From an uncultured Armatimonadota bacterium (GTDB taxonomy: Bacteria > Armatimonadota > Armatimonadia > Armatimonadales > Armatimonadaceae): DNA of 45,765 nt. A program made the translations under genes and the position numbers. The stretch spans positions 1 through 45,765 of the forward strand of contig CAIYBQ010000128.1 of NCBI GenBank assembly GCA_903924445.1, written 5' to 3'. How positions within the stretch are numbered: position 1 is the stretch's first letter; each line of letters starts with the position of its first letter. Below, one piece after another: positions 1 through 8,224 of this stretch. The notes under the pieces were generated by a model. That model was not told the origin of the DNA. It did not search any database and was given only the letters and a program-made list of their open reading frames with translations.

Positions 1-1161
1 AACAAGACCATCGGTGGTGATGGTGTAGCGCGCAGGGCGCAAGCCATTACGGTCGAGAACGGCGCCGATTTGCTTGCCATCTGTGAAGGCAACGGCAGCG
101 GGACCATCCCATGGCTCAACCAGACACGCACCGTATTCGTAAAATGCCCTGCGCGCAGGGTCCATGAGTGCATTACCCGACCACGCTTCTGGAATCAAAA
201 GCATCATCGAGTGCGCAAGGCTTCGTCCGCCCTGAACCATAAGCTCAACAGCTTGGTCCAATGTTGCGGAGTCACTGCCCTCACGGCTGACAAGCGGCGA
301 GATTTTACGCATGTCATCGCCGAACATGGAAGAGACCATGCCGGCCTCACGCGCACGCATCCAGTTTCGGTTGCCATTAATGGTGTTAATCTCACCGTTG
401 TGTGCCACATAGCGGAATGGGTGAGCAAGCGGCCACGACGGGAAGGTGTTCGTAGAGAAACGCTGATGGACGAGTGCAATCGCCGTCTCCATCCGCTCAT
501 CGGCGAGGTCGATGAAGTACGCCCGCATTTGATGCGGTAGCAGCAAGCCTTTGTAAACAATTGTCTGGGATGACAGGCTGGCTAGGTAAAACTCGCGTGG
601 GTTTGGAATGCCACATGCGCCGGCAATCAGAGATTCGACCTGCTTGCGGATGACGTACAGCTTTCGTTCAAAGGTCTCGGATGGCGTCGTCGATCCCCGG
701 CCGATAAAGCACTGTCGGATGAGAGGTTCTGTCTCCCGTGCCTGTGGTCCGATCGCGGATGAGTTTACCGGGACATCACGCCAACCAAGGAGGATCTGAC
801 CTTCCTGGCGCACGACACTAGTGATCGTGCGTTCGCACTGGGCACGGTGGTCGGCATTCCGTGGAAGGAAGACCATCGCGACGCCATAACTGCCACGCTC
901 GGGAAGCGAAAAGTCCACAACACTTCGAAAGAAGGAATCAGGAACCTGCAGCAGGATGCCAGCGCCATCCCCAGTCTCAGGGTCACAGCCACATGCACCC
1001 CTGTGCACAAGATTTTCAAGGATTTGCAAACCCATACTGAGGATCGCGTAGGATGCTTCGCCACGCATTTGCGCCACAAAACCGACGCCACAGGCATCGT
1101 GTTCCGTCGACGGTTCGTACATTCCCTTGTTGGTAAGCTGCGTTAGATGGTTCTCAGTCAC
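1..1161 (-). CDS. gltB: Glutamate synthase large subunit, N-terminal part (runs off the left edge)
   Basis: The frame is open from position 1 to 1161 on minus (387 codons) and continues beyond the window. It encodes the class II glutaminase domain of GltB, which releases ammonia from glutamine for reductive transfer to 2-oxoglutarate in the cytoplasm. Visible signatures are EHDACGVGFVA, where Cys24 would be the N-terminal nucleophile after propeptide removal, then GDGAG, HQRFSTNTFPSWPLAHPF, HNGEINTINGNRNWM and, at the window edge, LDRNGLRPARY. There is no ATG near the expected N-terminus. I chose GTG at 1161 because it gives a 23-residue propeptide like that of known GltB proteins. GTG at 1182 or 1191 and the internal ATG at 1122 remain possible. 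The synthase and FMN-binding domains and gltD are not visible here. Confidence 0.93.
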   Translation of the reverse strand, partial: MTENHLTQLTNKGMYEPSTEHDACGVGFVAQMRGEASYAILSMGLQILENLVHRGACGCDPETGDGAGILLQVPDSFFRSVVDFSLPERGSYGVAMVFLPRNADHRAQCERTITSVVRQEGQILLGWRDVPVNSSAIGPQARETEPLIRQCFIGRGSTTPSETFERKLYVIRKQVESLIAGACGIPNPREFYLASLSSQTIVYKGLLLPHQMRAYFIDLADERMETAIALVHQRFSTNTFPSWPLAHPFRYVAHNGEINTINGNRNWMRAREAGMVSSMFGDDMRKISPLVSREGSDSATLDQAVELMVQGGRSLAHSMMLLIPEAWSGNALMDPARRAFYEYGACLVEPWDGPAAVAFTDGKQIGAVLDRNGLRPARYTITTDGLV

Positions 1162-1296
1162 TGCGTCAAATCCGGTTTCCACACTGGTCACAAACCAGTG
1201 TTCTACTATATTCCGGCGACAGTGCCGACATCCTGTCTACGCTGACAGAAATCAAAATGTATCATCTTTGAAAACGATGCTCAATTGCACAACGTT

Positions 1297-1308
1297 TTGA
1301 CCGGTCAA
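1297..1308. promoter_or_regulatory. Perfect 12-bp palindrome TTGACCGGTCAA, possible operator
   Basis: The 279-base spacer between divergent gltB and the metal ATPase contains this perfect inverted repeat. The size and symmetry suit a dimeric regulator, and TTGACC also resembles a -35 element on either strand. I see no convincing -10 at the right distance. Which gene it would control is unknown. Confidence 0.3.
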
Positions 1309-1390
1309 TCGTATTACAGCATCAGCAACTTTGTCAGGAAACATCTTAGGCAACACAGTCGTTTATAGGTCAAGCAAAGCAGTTCCGTAG

Positions 1391-1420
1391 TTGCAATAAC
1401 AGGCGTTTCGTTTGCAATAA
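1391..1420 (+). repeat. Direct repeat of TTGCAATAA at 21-bp spacing upstream of the P-type ATPase
   Basis: TTGCAATAA occurs at 1391-1399 and again at 1412-1420, a 21-bp period (two helical turns), ending about 20 bases before the ATPase start. Each copy begins with the palindrome TTGCAA. Placement and phasing would suit a metal-responsive regulator, but the sites do not match the ArsR/SmtB or ZntR operator patterns I know. Confidence 0.35.
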
Positions 1421-1440
1421 GCCTCGCGAATGGATATATT

Positions 1441-3654
1441 TTGACAGTGTCAAACCATCCTTCCCTTACACAGACCACACAAACCGATCAATGGCATATG
1501 GATGCAATGGATTGCCCCGTTGAGGCAAATCTGATTCGGAAGTCGCTTCGCTCGATGGATGGTATCGATGACCTTGCCTTTGATTTTGTGGATCGTGTCC
1601 TAACTGTCAGGCATCGGGCTGCTGCAAATCAGATTGAAGCCAAGCTGACTGAGATCGGCATGGAGCCACGTTTGGTCACCACCGGTGATGTTTCCGGTTC
1701 CCGAAGCCATGCTTCCACAGCTTGGTTGGTTGGAGTGAGTGTTGCACTTGGTGCTGTGGCGGAGCTGATTGAGTGGATGCACGAAGCTAACCCTGGGTTT
1801 GCCGGCATCACACCGCTGCATATCGCCATCGCATCCGGCTGTGCAGTTGTCCTTACATTCCCGCCAACACTGAAAAAAGCCTGGCTTGCGCTTCGCGGCA
1901 GAACCATCACGATTTCGCTCCTCGTATCGATTGCCGTCGTAGGAGCAATCGCTATTGGGCAGTATCCGGAGGCTGCGATGGCAGTAAGCCTCTTTGCTCT
2001 GTCTGAAGCCATCGAGGCCGCGAGTCTGCGACGGGCTGGAAATGCCATAAAATCGCTCCTTTCATCCACGCCGCAGACCTGCGAAGTGATTCAGTCGGAT
2101 ACATCCGTGATCACGGTCGCGACAAACCTCGTCGCAACGGGAGACCGTATCCGGATCAGGCCGGGTGGCATCATTCCCCTTGATGGAACTGTCATTGCCG
2201 GCATTTCCGAAGTGGATGCGTCTGCGCTGACCGGTGAGCCAATTCCGGTCACTGTGACCACCGGAGACACCGTTTCCGCAGGGACATCGAATACCACCGG
2301 TACCTTTATTTTGGAAGTCACCGCTGCTGCGGGAAACACAACCATGGACCGCCTGATTCGGTCTGTTCGCGAGGCGGCAGGTGATCGAGCAACCACAGAG
2401 CGTCTGGTTGATCGCTTTGCGGCCATTTACACGCCAGCTGTGGTCGCGATGGCAGTTATTCTCGGGTGTATCGTTCCTCTCGTAACCGGCCAGCCGTTCA
2501 TCCCGTGGATTAGCAAAGCCCTTGTCCTCCTCGTCATCGCGTGTCCATGTGCATTGGTCATTTCAACGCCTGTGACGGTCGTCAGCGCACTCACGGCGGC
2601 AGCACGCGCCGGTGCTCTGGTCCGCTCCGGTCGGATTCTTGAGAGCATTGCGGCGGCAACAATGGTCGCGTTTGACAAAACTGGGACCTTGACGACGGGT
2701 AAGCCCTCCGTAACGGACATCGTTCCACTTGTAGATGGCCTGTCCATCGATGATGCCCTTCACCTCGCGGCAAGCGTCAATTATCCGAGTGAGCACCCAA
2801 TCGGAGCAGCTATTGTTCAACACTGCGCAACCCGGCATCAGTGCACACCCGATGAGCTTGACACCTTTGAAGCCCTGATAGGACGCGGCGTTGCTGCATC
2901 CATACGGGGGCAAATGCACTTCATCGGTAGCCACAGGCTCGTGCATGATAAAAACCTCTGCGGTGACCACGTCGAAGCCGTACTTGACCGGCTGGCCTCA
3001 GATGGCAAGACATCTGTTGTCCTAATGTCCGACCGTCAGGCACTTGCGGTGATTGCTGTTCAAGATGCAATCCGGCCTGAAACCCGGGCTGCACTCGATC
3101 GCTGTGGCGCGCTTGGACTAAAGACGACGATGCTGACCGGGGACACGGCTGCAGCCGCGACCAGCCTTGCGGCATCGCTTCATATGCAGGATGTTCGTGC
3201 GGAGCTGCTTCCCCTTGAAAAGCAGGATGCCGTAAAACAGCTTCAACAAAGTGGTGAAGTTGTGGTGATGGTGGGGGATGGCATCAACGACAGTGCTGCA
3301 CTGGCGCAATCGAACATCGGTATGGCGATGTCGACTGCCGCGACGGCTGTTACTGTTGAAATCGCGGATGTCGCATTGCTTCGCGCAGACATTCGCCTTG
3401 TCCCTGAGCTGATTCACCTAAGCCGAATGGTGCGAAGCACTCTCTGGACAAACATCACCATCGCTCTCGCATTCAAGGCAGTATTCTTTGCGCTCGCACT
3501 GCTGGGAGATGTCCAGCTGTGGATGGCAGTCCTCGCGGATGTAGGCGCAGCGTTACTCGTAACCCTCAATGGGCTTCGCCTGCTAAACGCGCGGCTTGGA
3601 ACAACTAAGTCTTACGACTTGGCGGCTCCGCGAACATTCACTACGCCTCCGTAG
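1441..3654 (+). CDS. Heavy-metal translocating P1B-type ATPase (Zn2+/Cd2+/Pb2+ type)
   Basis: A 737-residue inner-membrane cation pump of the CadA/ZntA family, predicted to export Zn, Cd or Pb using ATP. The N-terminal heavy-metal domain has MDCPVEANLIRKSL, the CPxE form of the metal site, rather than CxxC. Further on are the actuator motif DASALTGEP, the membrane ion site CPCALVISTPV (the CPC motif of Zn/Cd/Pb and Cu pumps), the phosphorylation site FDKTGTLTTGKP, the HP motif SEHPIGAAI and the hinge MVGDGINDSAALAQ. The CPxE metal-binding domain and overall style favour Zn/Cd over Cu. The start is unsure: TTG 1441 gives the longest form, GTG 1447 and ATG 1498 also work, and ATG 1430 runs into a stop after four codons. 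The 3' end overlaps convergent uppS by 43 bases. Confidence 0.93.
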   Translation: MTVSNHPSLTQTTQTDQWHMDAMDCPVEANLIRKSLRSMDGIDDLAFDFVDRVLTVRHRAAANQIEAKLTEIGMEPRLVTTGDVSGSRSHASTAWLVGVSVALGAVAELIEWMHEANPGFAGITPLHIAIASGCAVVLTFPPTLKKAWLALRGRTITISLLVSIAVVGAIAIGQYPEAAMAVSLFALSEAIEAASLRRAGNAIKSLLSSTPQTCEVIQSDTSVITVATNLVATGDRIRIRPGGIIPLDGTVIAGISEVDASALTGEPIPVTVTTGDTVSAGTSNTTGTFILEVTAAAGNTTMDRLIRSVREAAGDRATTERLVDRFAAIYTPAVVAMAVILGCIVPLVTGQPFIPWISKALVLLVIACPCALVISTPVTVVSALTAAARAGALVRSGRILESIAAATMVAFDKTGTLTTGKPSVTDIVPLVDGLSIDDALHLAASVNYPSEHPIGAAIVQHCATRHQCTPDELDTFEALIGRGVAASIRGQMHFIGSHRLVHDKNLCGDHVEAVLDRLASDGKTSVVLMSDRQALAVIAVQDAIRPETRAALDRCGALGLKTTMLTGDTAAAATSLAASLHMQDVRAELLPLEKQDAVKQLQQSGEVVVMVGDGINDSAALAQSNIGMAMSTAATAVTVEIADVALLRADIRLVPELIHLSRMVRSTLWTNITIALAFKAVFFALALLGDVQLWMAVLADVGAALLVTLNGLRLLNARLGTTKSYDLAAPRTFTTPP

Positions 3655-4427
3655 CGGCGGTCGCGGCGTTGAAACTCACGAAGTGTGTCAACGAGCTGAG
3701 GCGTTCTGAAGTCGGGCCATCGGGTTTCTACGACCACGATCTCTGCGTAAGCAATCTGCCAAAGCAGATAGTTTGAAATACGCATGTCGCCAGCTGTTCT
3801 AACCAATAGATCCGGGTCAGGCAGTCCAGCCGTGTAAAGTCCATCGCTGAAGACGTCAGCCGTGATTTCATCAACTGAAATTTCGCCGCTTAGAACGAGT
3901 GCAGCAGCGCGCTTTGTTGCCCGCAAAATCTCATCCCGCGAACCATAGTTCAGACAAATGTTCAGAACCAAGCCCGTATTCGCACGTGTCAGCTCGATGT
4001 GACGGGCGAGCTCATCCTGGAGGGCTTTCGGGAGCGTCGTAAGGTCGCCGCTAAACATCATCCGGACGTTGTTTGAATGCAGCTCCATCAGCTCACGCTT
4101 GGCGCCTTCGATAAAGAGAGACATCAAACCATCCGTCTCATCCTTTGGACGGCTCCAGTTTTCTGTCGAAAATGCATAGAGCGTCAACGCACCGATACCG
4201 AAGTCGCTAGCCGAGCGGACGATCTCACGGACGCTTTGATAACCCTGATGATGCCCAAGCAGGCGGGGCATCCCACGCTCACGCGCCCATCGGCCATTAC
4301 CATCACAAATGATGGCGATATGCCGTGGAAGACGGCTCGGATCGATTTCATCCGGAAGAACGGCAGAGGTTCGCTTGCTCATGTTTGGTTCACTTTGCTG
4401 GGCAAAGTAATACTCAGACTTAACCAC
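3612..4427 (-). CDS. uppS: Undecaprenyl diphosphate synthase (cis-prenyltransferase)
   Basis: A 271-residue cytoplasmic cis-isoprenyl transferase that adds isopentenyl diphosphate units to farnesyl diphosphate, making the C55 carrier for peptidoglycan and O-polysaccharide. The first conserved region reads PRHIAIICDGNGRWARERG (catalytic Asp42, normally preceded by Met, here Cys). LYAFSTENWSRPK and the C-terminal RTAGDMRISNYLLWQ and WPDF region also fit the family. GTG 4427 is preferred because AGAGGGG lies just upstream. ATG 4382, which would remove 15 residues, has no clear ribosome site. The gene follows the beta-mannosidase on the same strand after 25 bases, so the two are probably co-transcribed. 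Confidence 0.95.
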   Translation of the reverse strand: MVKSEYYFAQQSEPNMSKRTSAVLPDEIDPSRLPRHIAIICDGNGRWARERGMPRLLGHHQGYQSVREIVRSASDFGIGALTLYAFSTENWSRPKDETDGLMSLFIEGAKRELMELHSNNVRMMFSGDLTTLPKALQDELARHIELTRANTGLVLNICLNYGSRDEILRATKRAAALVLSGEISVDEITADVFSDGLYTAGLPDPDLLVRTAGDMRISNYLLWQIAYAEIVVVETRWPDFRTPQLVDTLREFQRRDRRYGGVVNVRGAAKS

Positions 4428-4452
4428 AAACCCCTCTCGGATGCAAGCGGTT

Positions 4453-7023
4453 CTAGCGCTCGAAAGCCGTTACCGTGATGGCATCCAGAATATTTTCTAA
4501 AGGCAAACCCGTCACCGAGACGATCTTTACCTCACCCGGACTCACATGGAAGCCATTGTCACTGAGCGTTAGGCGTATCGCATCATCCTTTGCCCGGATC
4601 ACGACGAATGGGGCAAAGCGCTCGGTACGGATGTTGACATTCCCGGATGCATCCAGACTCACATTTAGCTTGACCTGACCTGTTCGAAGGTTTTTGGGCT
4701 CCGCCAAGAGGGTTGTCGTGTGCGCAACAAGCTTGTTGTCTGCAGTGATCCGTGCCTCTGCATAGACTTCCTCTGGGGAGTCTGCGATAAATCCCGGTAG
4801 CGTAACGCCTGCAGCATCCCGGAGTGCACTGTCCCCATCTACACGAAGCGCCTTACGATCCGCGACGATCAGCTGACCATCGAATGTGCGGACACTCAGC
4901 TCGATATTGGCATCGATACGCTCTGTCAAATCATTCACAACATGCGCGGTGACACGGTTGCCCGTCTTGACAATACTCACAATGCGCGGCGCATAGCTAC
5001 GTTTCACTTGGTAATAAGCTAGCTTAGGGACACCTGCACTGTCGATCACCGACCAGCTGTGGGTTGCCCAGCAGTCGTTCAGTTGCCAGAACAAGGTTCC
5101 CATACAGCGTCCGCGCAGGCTCCTCCAGTGCTCGATTCCACACTGCAATGCCAAAGCCTGATTCGTCTGGCCATAGTAGATAAAGTCATCAAAGGTCGTG
5201 GGTTCAGGAAAATGTCTGGTGATGAACCCAAGATACGTCTCGTAACCCTTGCGTGTCTTGTCATGCCACTTGGATACATCGGAGTTGACATCCCAGTCGG
5301 ATGGTGCCATCACGGTTCGCCAGGCTGCCGGACCCGCTGGAGCGGCAAAACCAAATTCACTGCTGAAACGGCAGCTGCTCTTACGGTAATTGACCCAGTC
5401 GCCATCCGAGCCTGGCTCCTTCGAATGCCAGACATTCCAGTAATGCGCAGTCCCGAAGTTTTCATTCTGCGCATTGCCTTCGCCTGCATCCCCAAAGGGC
5501 GAATTCGGTAAGAACATCCGCTTTGGATCATCGTTTGCAAGCACGGATGGCAGTATCTCACCAATAATCCGTTCGCCGAAGAACCGGGTTGGTGCGCGAT
5601 CACCTGACCATTTACCCTGGCTTAGCTCGAGGTTTTCATTGCCACCGCACCACATCGCAAGCGAGACACGGTGCCGAAGGCGTCGCACCTGAACGCTTGC
5701 TTCATGGCGGACATTGCGGACAAAGCTGACATCGTCATCCGGGTAGGAGGAACACGCAAACGGGAAATCTTGCCAGACCAGGAGACCAAGCTCATCACAG
5801 AGGTTGTAGAACGTCTCAGATTCGTATTGGCCGCCTCCCCAGACGCGCAGCATTTGCAGACCGGCATCCCGGGCTTGTGTCAGCCGCTCACGCAGGCGGG
5901 CATCGGTGACCTCACCGGGGAAACAGCCATCCGGGATCCAGTTCGCACCGCGGATAAACACATCCCGGCCATTAACGCGGAAAGCAAATCCCGCACCTTC
6001 GCCATCTTCATCTGGTTGTTGAATTACAGCAATCTCGCGGTAACCCACTGACTTTCCTAGGTGGTCAACGAAAATTCGGTCCATTCCAACCGAGTCGTAT
6101 GTCCACAAACGGAGGTTTAGAAGGTAGCGACGCTGCTTACCAAGGCCATTGATGTTCCAGCGCTCGACCTCCTGATGGCGGATGACGGGCAGCTTGACTT
6201 TGTGTACACCCGCGACTTGCGGAATAGGGGCATCGGGTGTGTTGTCGCCCATCGCATACAGAGCGACCCCAGCCGTCATCGGAACCGACTCATCGTAGAC
6301 CGCGACGGTCAGCGTGATGGCGATATCGACTGTGTTTGCGCTTGTGAAGGTGTAGTCTTGTTCCCAGTCTACAAACTCGGCGACAGGGACTGTGGTGAGG
6401 GTGACGTTTCCACCGATACCGCAGCTGACAAGCGCTGGGCCCCAGTCCCAGCCAAACATGTATTGCGGCTTGCGGACGAAAGCACGTGGAGAAAAGTTGA
6501 AGTAGTGGAGCTGACCCCGCTCCGATGTGCCATCCCCGAGATACGCATCGGAGAGCGCTTGCCCCTTGACCAGCGCGGATGAAAACTCTACGCGAATCTC
6601 ATTATTGCCAGCGACAAGGGCATCGGAGACATCAAACCGCTGTGGGATAAATGCATTGTCAGCTGTTCCCACAAACTGACCATTGACATACACGGTCGCA
6701 AATGTATCCAGACATTCAAAGCACAAAAACTGACGTCCGCGGCCCCGTGCATTTAGCTCATCGAGGGTTACATCGATGTCACATTTGTAAGTCCAATCGG
6801 CTTCATCCACCCACGCACAGCCTTTTTCGCCAAGGCGGTAGTGAGGATCCTGGATAACACCCGCAGAGACCAACGCACCGTGCACGTAGCCGGGAACGGT
6901 CGCGGGGTACCACTCAGATTCACCCGTAGTCAGGGAAATCAGGTCAATCGGGCCCGCGAGGCGCTGGGCAACTTGCCATCCGGTAGCGATGGTGCGACGT
7001 GTCACGGAGAGATATTCAGACAT
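4453..7023 (-). CDS. Glycoside hydrolase family 2, beta-mannosidase-like
   Basis: An 856-residue enzyme of the GH2 beta-mannosidase type, expected to cleave non-reducing terminal beta-mannosyl residues from oligosaccharides. The layout is an N-terminal jelly-roll (WYPATVPGYVHGALV and WTYKCDIDV near the start, YMFGWDWGP around residue 190), an immunoglobulin-like linker, then the TIM barrel beginning near GANWIPDGCFPGEVTD with LRVWGGGQYESETFY. The predicted acid/base is Glu463 in WCGGNENLE and the nucleophile is Glu556 in SSEFGFAAP. C-terminal beta-sandwich domains follow. I see no signal peptide, so it is probably cytoplasmic and acts on imported oligosaccharides. The start is ATG 7023. It is divergent from leuB with an 85-base spacer. 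Confidence 0.9.
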   Translation of the reverse strand: MSEYLSVTRRTIATGWQVAQRLAGPIDLISLTTGESEWYPATVPGYVHGALVSAGVIQDPHYRLGEKGCAWVDEADWTYKCDIDVTLDELNARGRGRQFLCFECLDTFATVYVNGQFVGTADNAFIPQRFDVSDALVAGNNEIRVEFSSALVKGQALSDAYLGDGTSERGQLHYFNFSPRAFVRKPQYMFGWDWGPALVSCGIGGNVTLTTVPVAEFVDWEQDYTFTSANTVDIAITLTVAVYDESVPMTAGVALYAMGDNTPDAPIPQVAGVHKVKLPVIRHQEVERWNINGLGKQRRYLLNLRLWTYDSVGMDRIFVDHLGKSVGYREIAVIQQPDEDGEGAGFAFRVNGRDVFIRGANWIPDGCFPGEVTDARLRERLTQARDAGLQMLRVWGGGQYESETFYNLCDELGLLVWQDFPFACSSYPDDDVSFVRNVRHEASVQVRRLRHRVSLAMWCGGNENLELSQGKWSGDRAPTRFFGERIIGEILPSVLANDDPKRMFLPNSPFGDAGEGNAQNENFGTAHYWNVWHSKEPGSDGDWVNYRKSSCRFSSEFGFAAPAGPAAWRTVMAPSDWDVNSDVSKWHDKTRKGYETYLGFITRHFPEPTTFDDFIYYGQTNQALALQCGIEHWRSLRGRCMGTLFWQLNDCWATHSWSVIDSAGVPKLAYYQVKRSYAPRIVSIVKTGNRVTAHVVNDLTERIDANIELSVRTFDGQLIVADRKALRVDGDSALRDAAGVTLPGFIADSPEEVYAEARITADNKLVAHTTTLLAEPKNLRTGQVKLNVSLDASGNVNIRTERFAPFVVIRAKDDAIRLTLSDNGFHVSPGEVKIVSVTGLPLENILDAITVTAFER

Positions 7024-7108
7024 ATGGCATATTCTACTACTGCAGGCTGGCTGGATTTAGGCGTAGCATAGCGACACAAGCGTTCGTTTTTAAGGAATTT
7101 GTAAGCAG

Positions 7109-8164
7109 ATGGCAAAAGTAGCAGTGCTGGCCGGAGATGGAATCGGGCCAGAAATCGTCCGTGAGGCAGTATCGATCCTGCACCTCGTCGCACCGGATAT
7201 CGAGACACAGGAAGCCCTCGTTGGTGGGATTGCCTATGATGCGACCGGACATCCCCTGCCACCAGAGACACTCGCTCTCTGCCGCGAATCCGATGCAATC
7301 CTTCTGGGAGCGGTTGGGGGCCCGAAGTGGGATGTGATCCCTGACCCAGATCTCCGTCCTGAGCGCGGCGCACTCCTCCCGCTACGAAAGCACCTTGGGC
7401 TCTACGCAAATCTCCGCCCAGCAATCCTCCACAAGGCGCTCGCGGATGCCAGCGCGCTAAAGCCATCGCTGGTCGGGGATGGCCTTGATGTTCTCGTTGT
7501 CCGCGAGCTCACCGGTGGCGTCTACTTTGGGCAGCCTAAGTCGAACGACGGCAACCGAGCCATTGACACTATGGTCTATACCAAGGACGAAATCGTACGT
7601 ATCGCGCACGTTGGCTTCCAGGCGGCACAAAAGCGCGGAAAGCGCCTCTGCTCGGTTGATAAGCAAAATGTTCTCATGACGTCCGTTCTTTGGCGCGACA
7701 CCGTGAATGAAGTAGCCAAGGACTACCCGGATGTCGAGCTGACTCACATGCTTGTCGACAACTGCGCGATGCAGCTGGTGCGCAATCCAAAGCAGTTTGA
7801 TGTCATCGTCACCGAGAATCTCTTTGGAGATGTCCTTTCAGACGAGGCAGCGATGATCACCGGGTCGCTCGGGATGCTGCCAAGTGCATCCCTTGGAACG
7901 GGAACCTTTGGTCTCTACGAACCTATCCATGGATCTGCACCAGATATTGCCGGAAAGGGTATCGCAAACCCGCTGGCAACCATCCTCTCTGTCGCCCTGA
8001 TGCTCCGCTACAGCTTTGGCCGTGAAGATGCCGCACAGCGCATCGAGGCCGCGGTCGGCAACGTCCTCGAAGCAGGATTGCGAACGCCTGACATTGCTAG
8101 TGTCGGTGAGGCGACAGTCGGCACAATCGAGATGGCAGCTGCCGTTCGTGCCGCACTTGTGTAG
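7109..8164 (+). CDS. leuB: 3-isopropylmalate dehydrogenase
   Basis: A 351-residue NAD-dependent decarboxylating dehydrogenase of leucine biosynthesis, converting 3-isopropylmalate to 2-oxoisocaproate. Length is normal for the family. Visible signatures are AVLAGDGIGPEIV at the N-terminus, LRPERGALLPLRKHLGLYANLRP with the substrate-binding arginines, RELTGGVYFGQPK, the lysine in SVDKQNVLMTS, and the metal-binding aspartates in LVDNCAMQ and FGDVLSDEAAMITGSLGMLPS. GSAPDIAGKGIANP forms the NAD site. AAGGA lies 12 bases before ATG 7109, a little far. No other leu genes are in the window. dnaE follows on the same strand after 60 bases. Confidence 0.95.
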   Translation: MAKVAVLAGDGIGPEIVREAVSILHLVAPDIETQEALVGGIAYDATGHPLPPETLALCRESDAILLGAVGGPKWDVIPDPDLRPERGALLPLRKHLGLYANLRPAILHKALADASALKPSLVGDGLDVLVVRELTGGVYFGQPKSNDGNRAIDTMVYTKDEIVRIAHVGFQAAQKRGKRLCSVDKQNVLMTSVLWRDTVNEVAKDYPDVELTHMLVDNCAMQLVRNPKQFDVIVTENLFGDVLSDEAAMITGSLGMLPSASLGTGTFGLYEPIHGSAPDIAGKGIANPLATILSVALMLRYSFGREDAAQRIEAAVGNVLEAGLRTPDIASVGEATVGTIEMAAAVRAALV

Positions 8165-8224
8165 CACAAACCACAGCTAATTTTCACAGAGGGGTGGAAT
8201 GCAAACCGATAGAATGCGGATTGT

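Noticed and set aside
70..1146. Open frames on plus (70-540, 608-799, 847-1146) and in other minus frames over the first 1.1 kb
   Set aside because: The continuous minus-strand frame 1161 to 1 translates into a clear GltB glutaminase domain; the others are shadows.
1430..1444. ATG at 1430 as the start of the metal ATPase
   Set aside because: It reads four codons then TGA and is out of frame with the ATPase.
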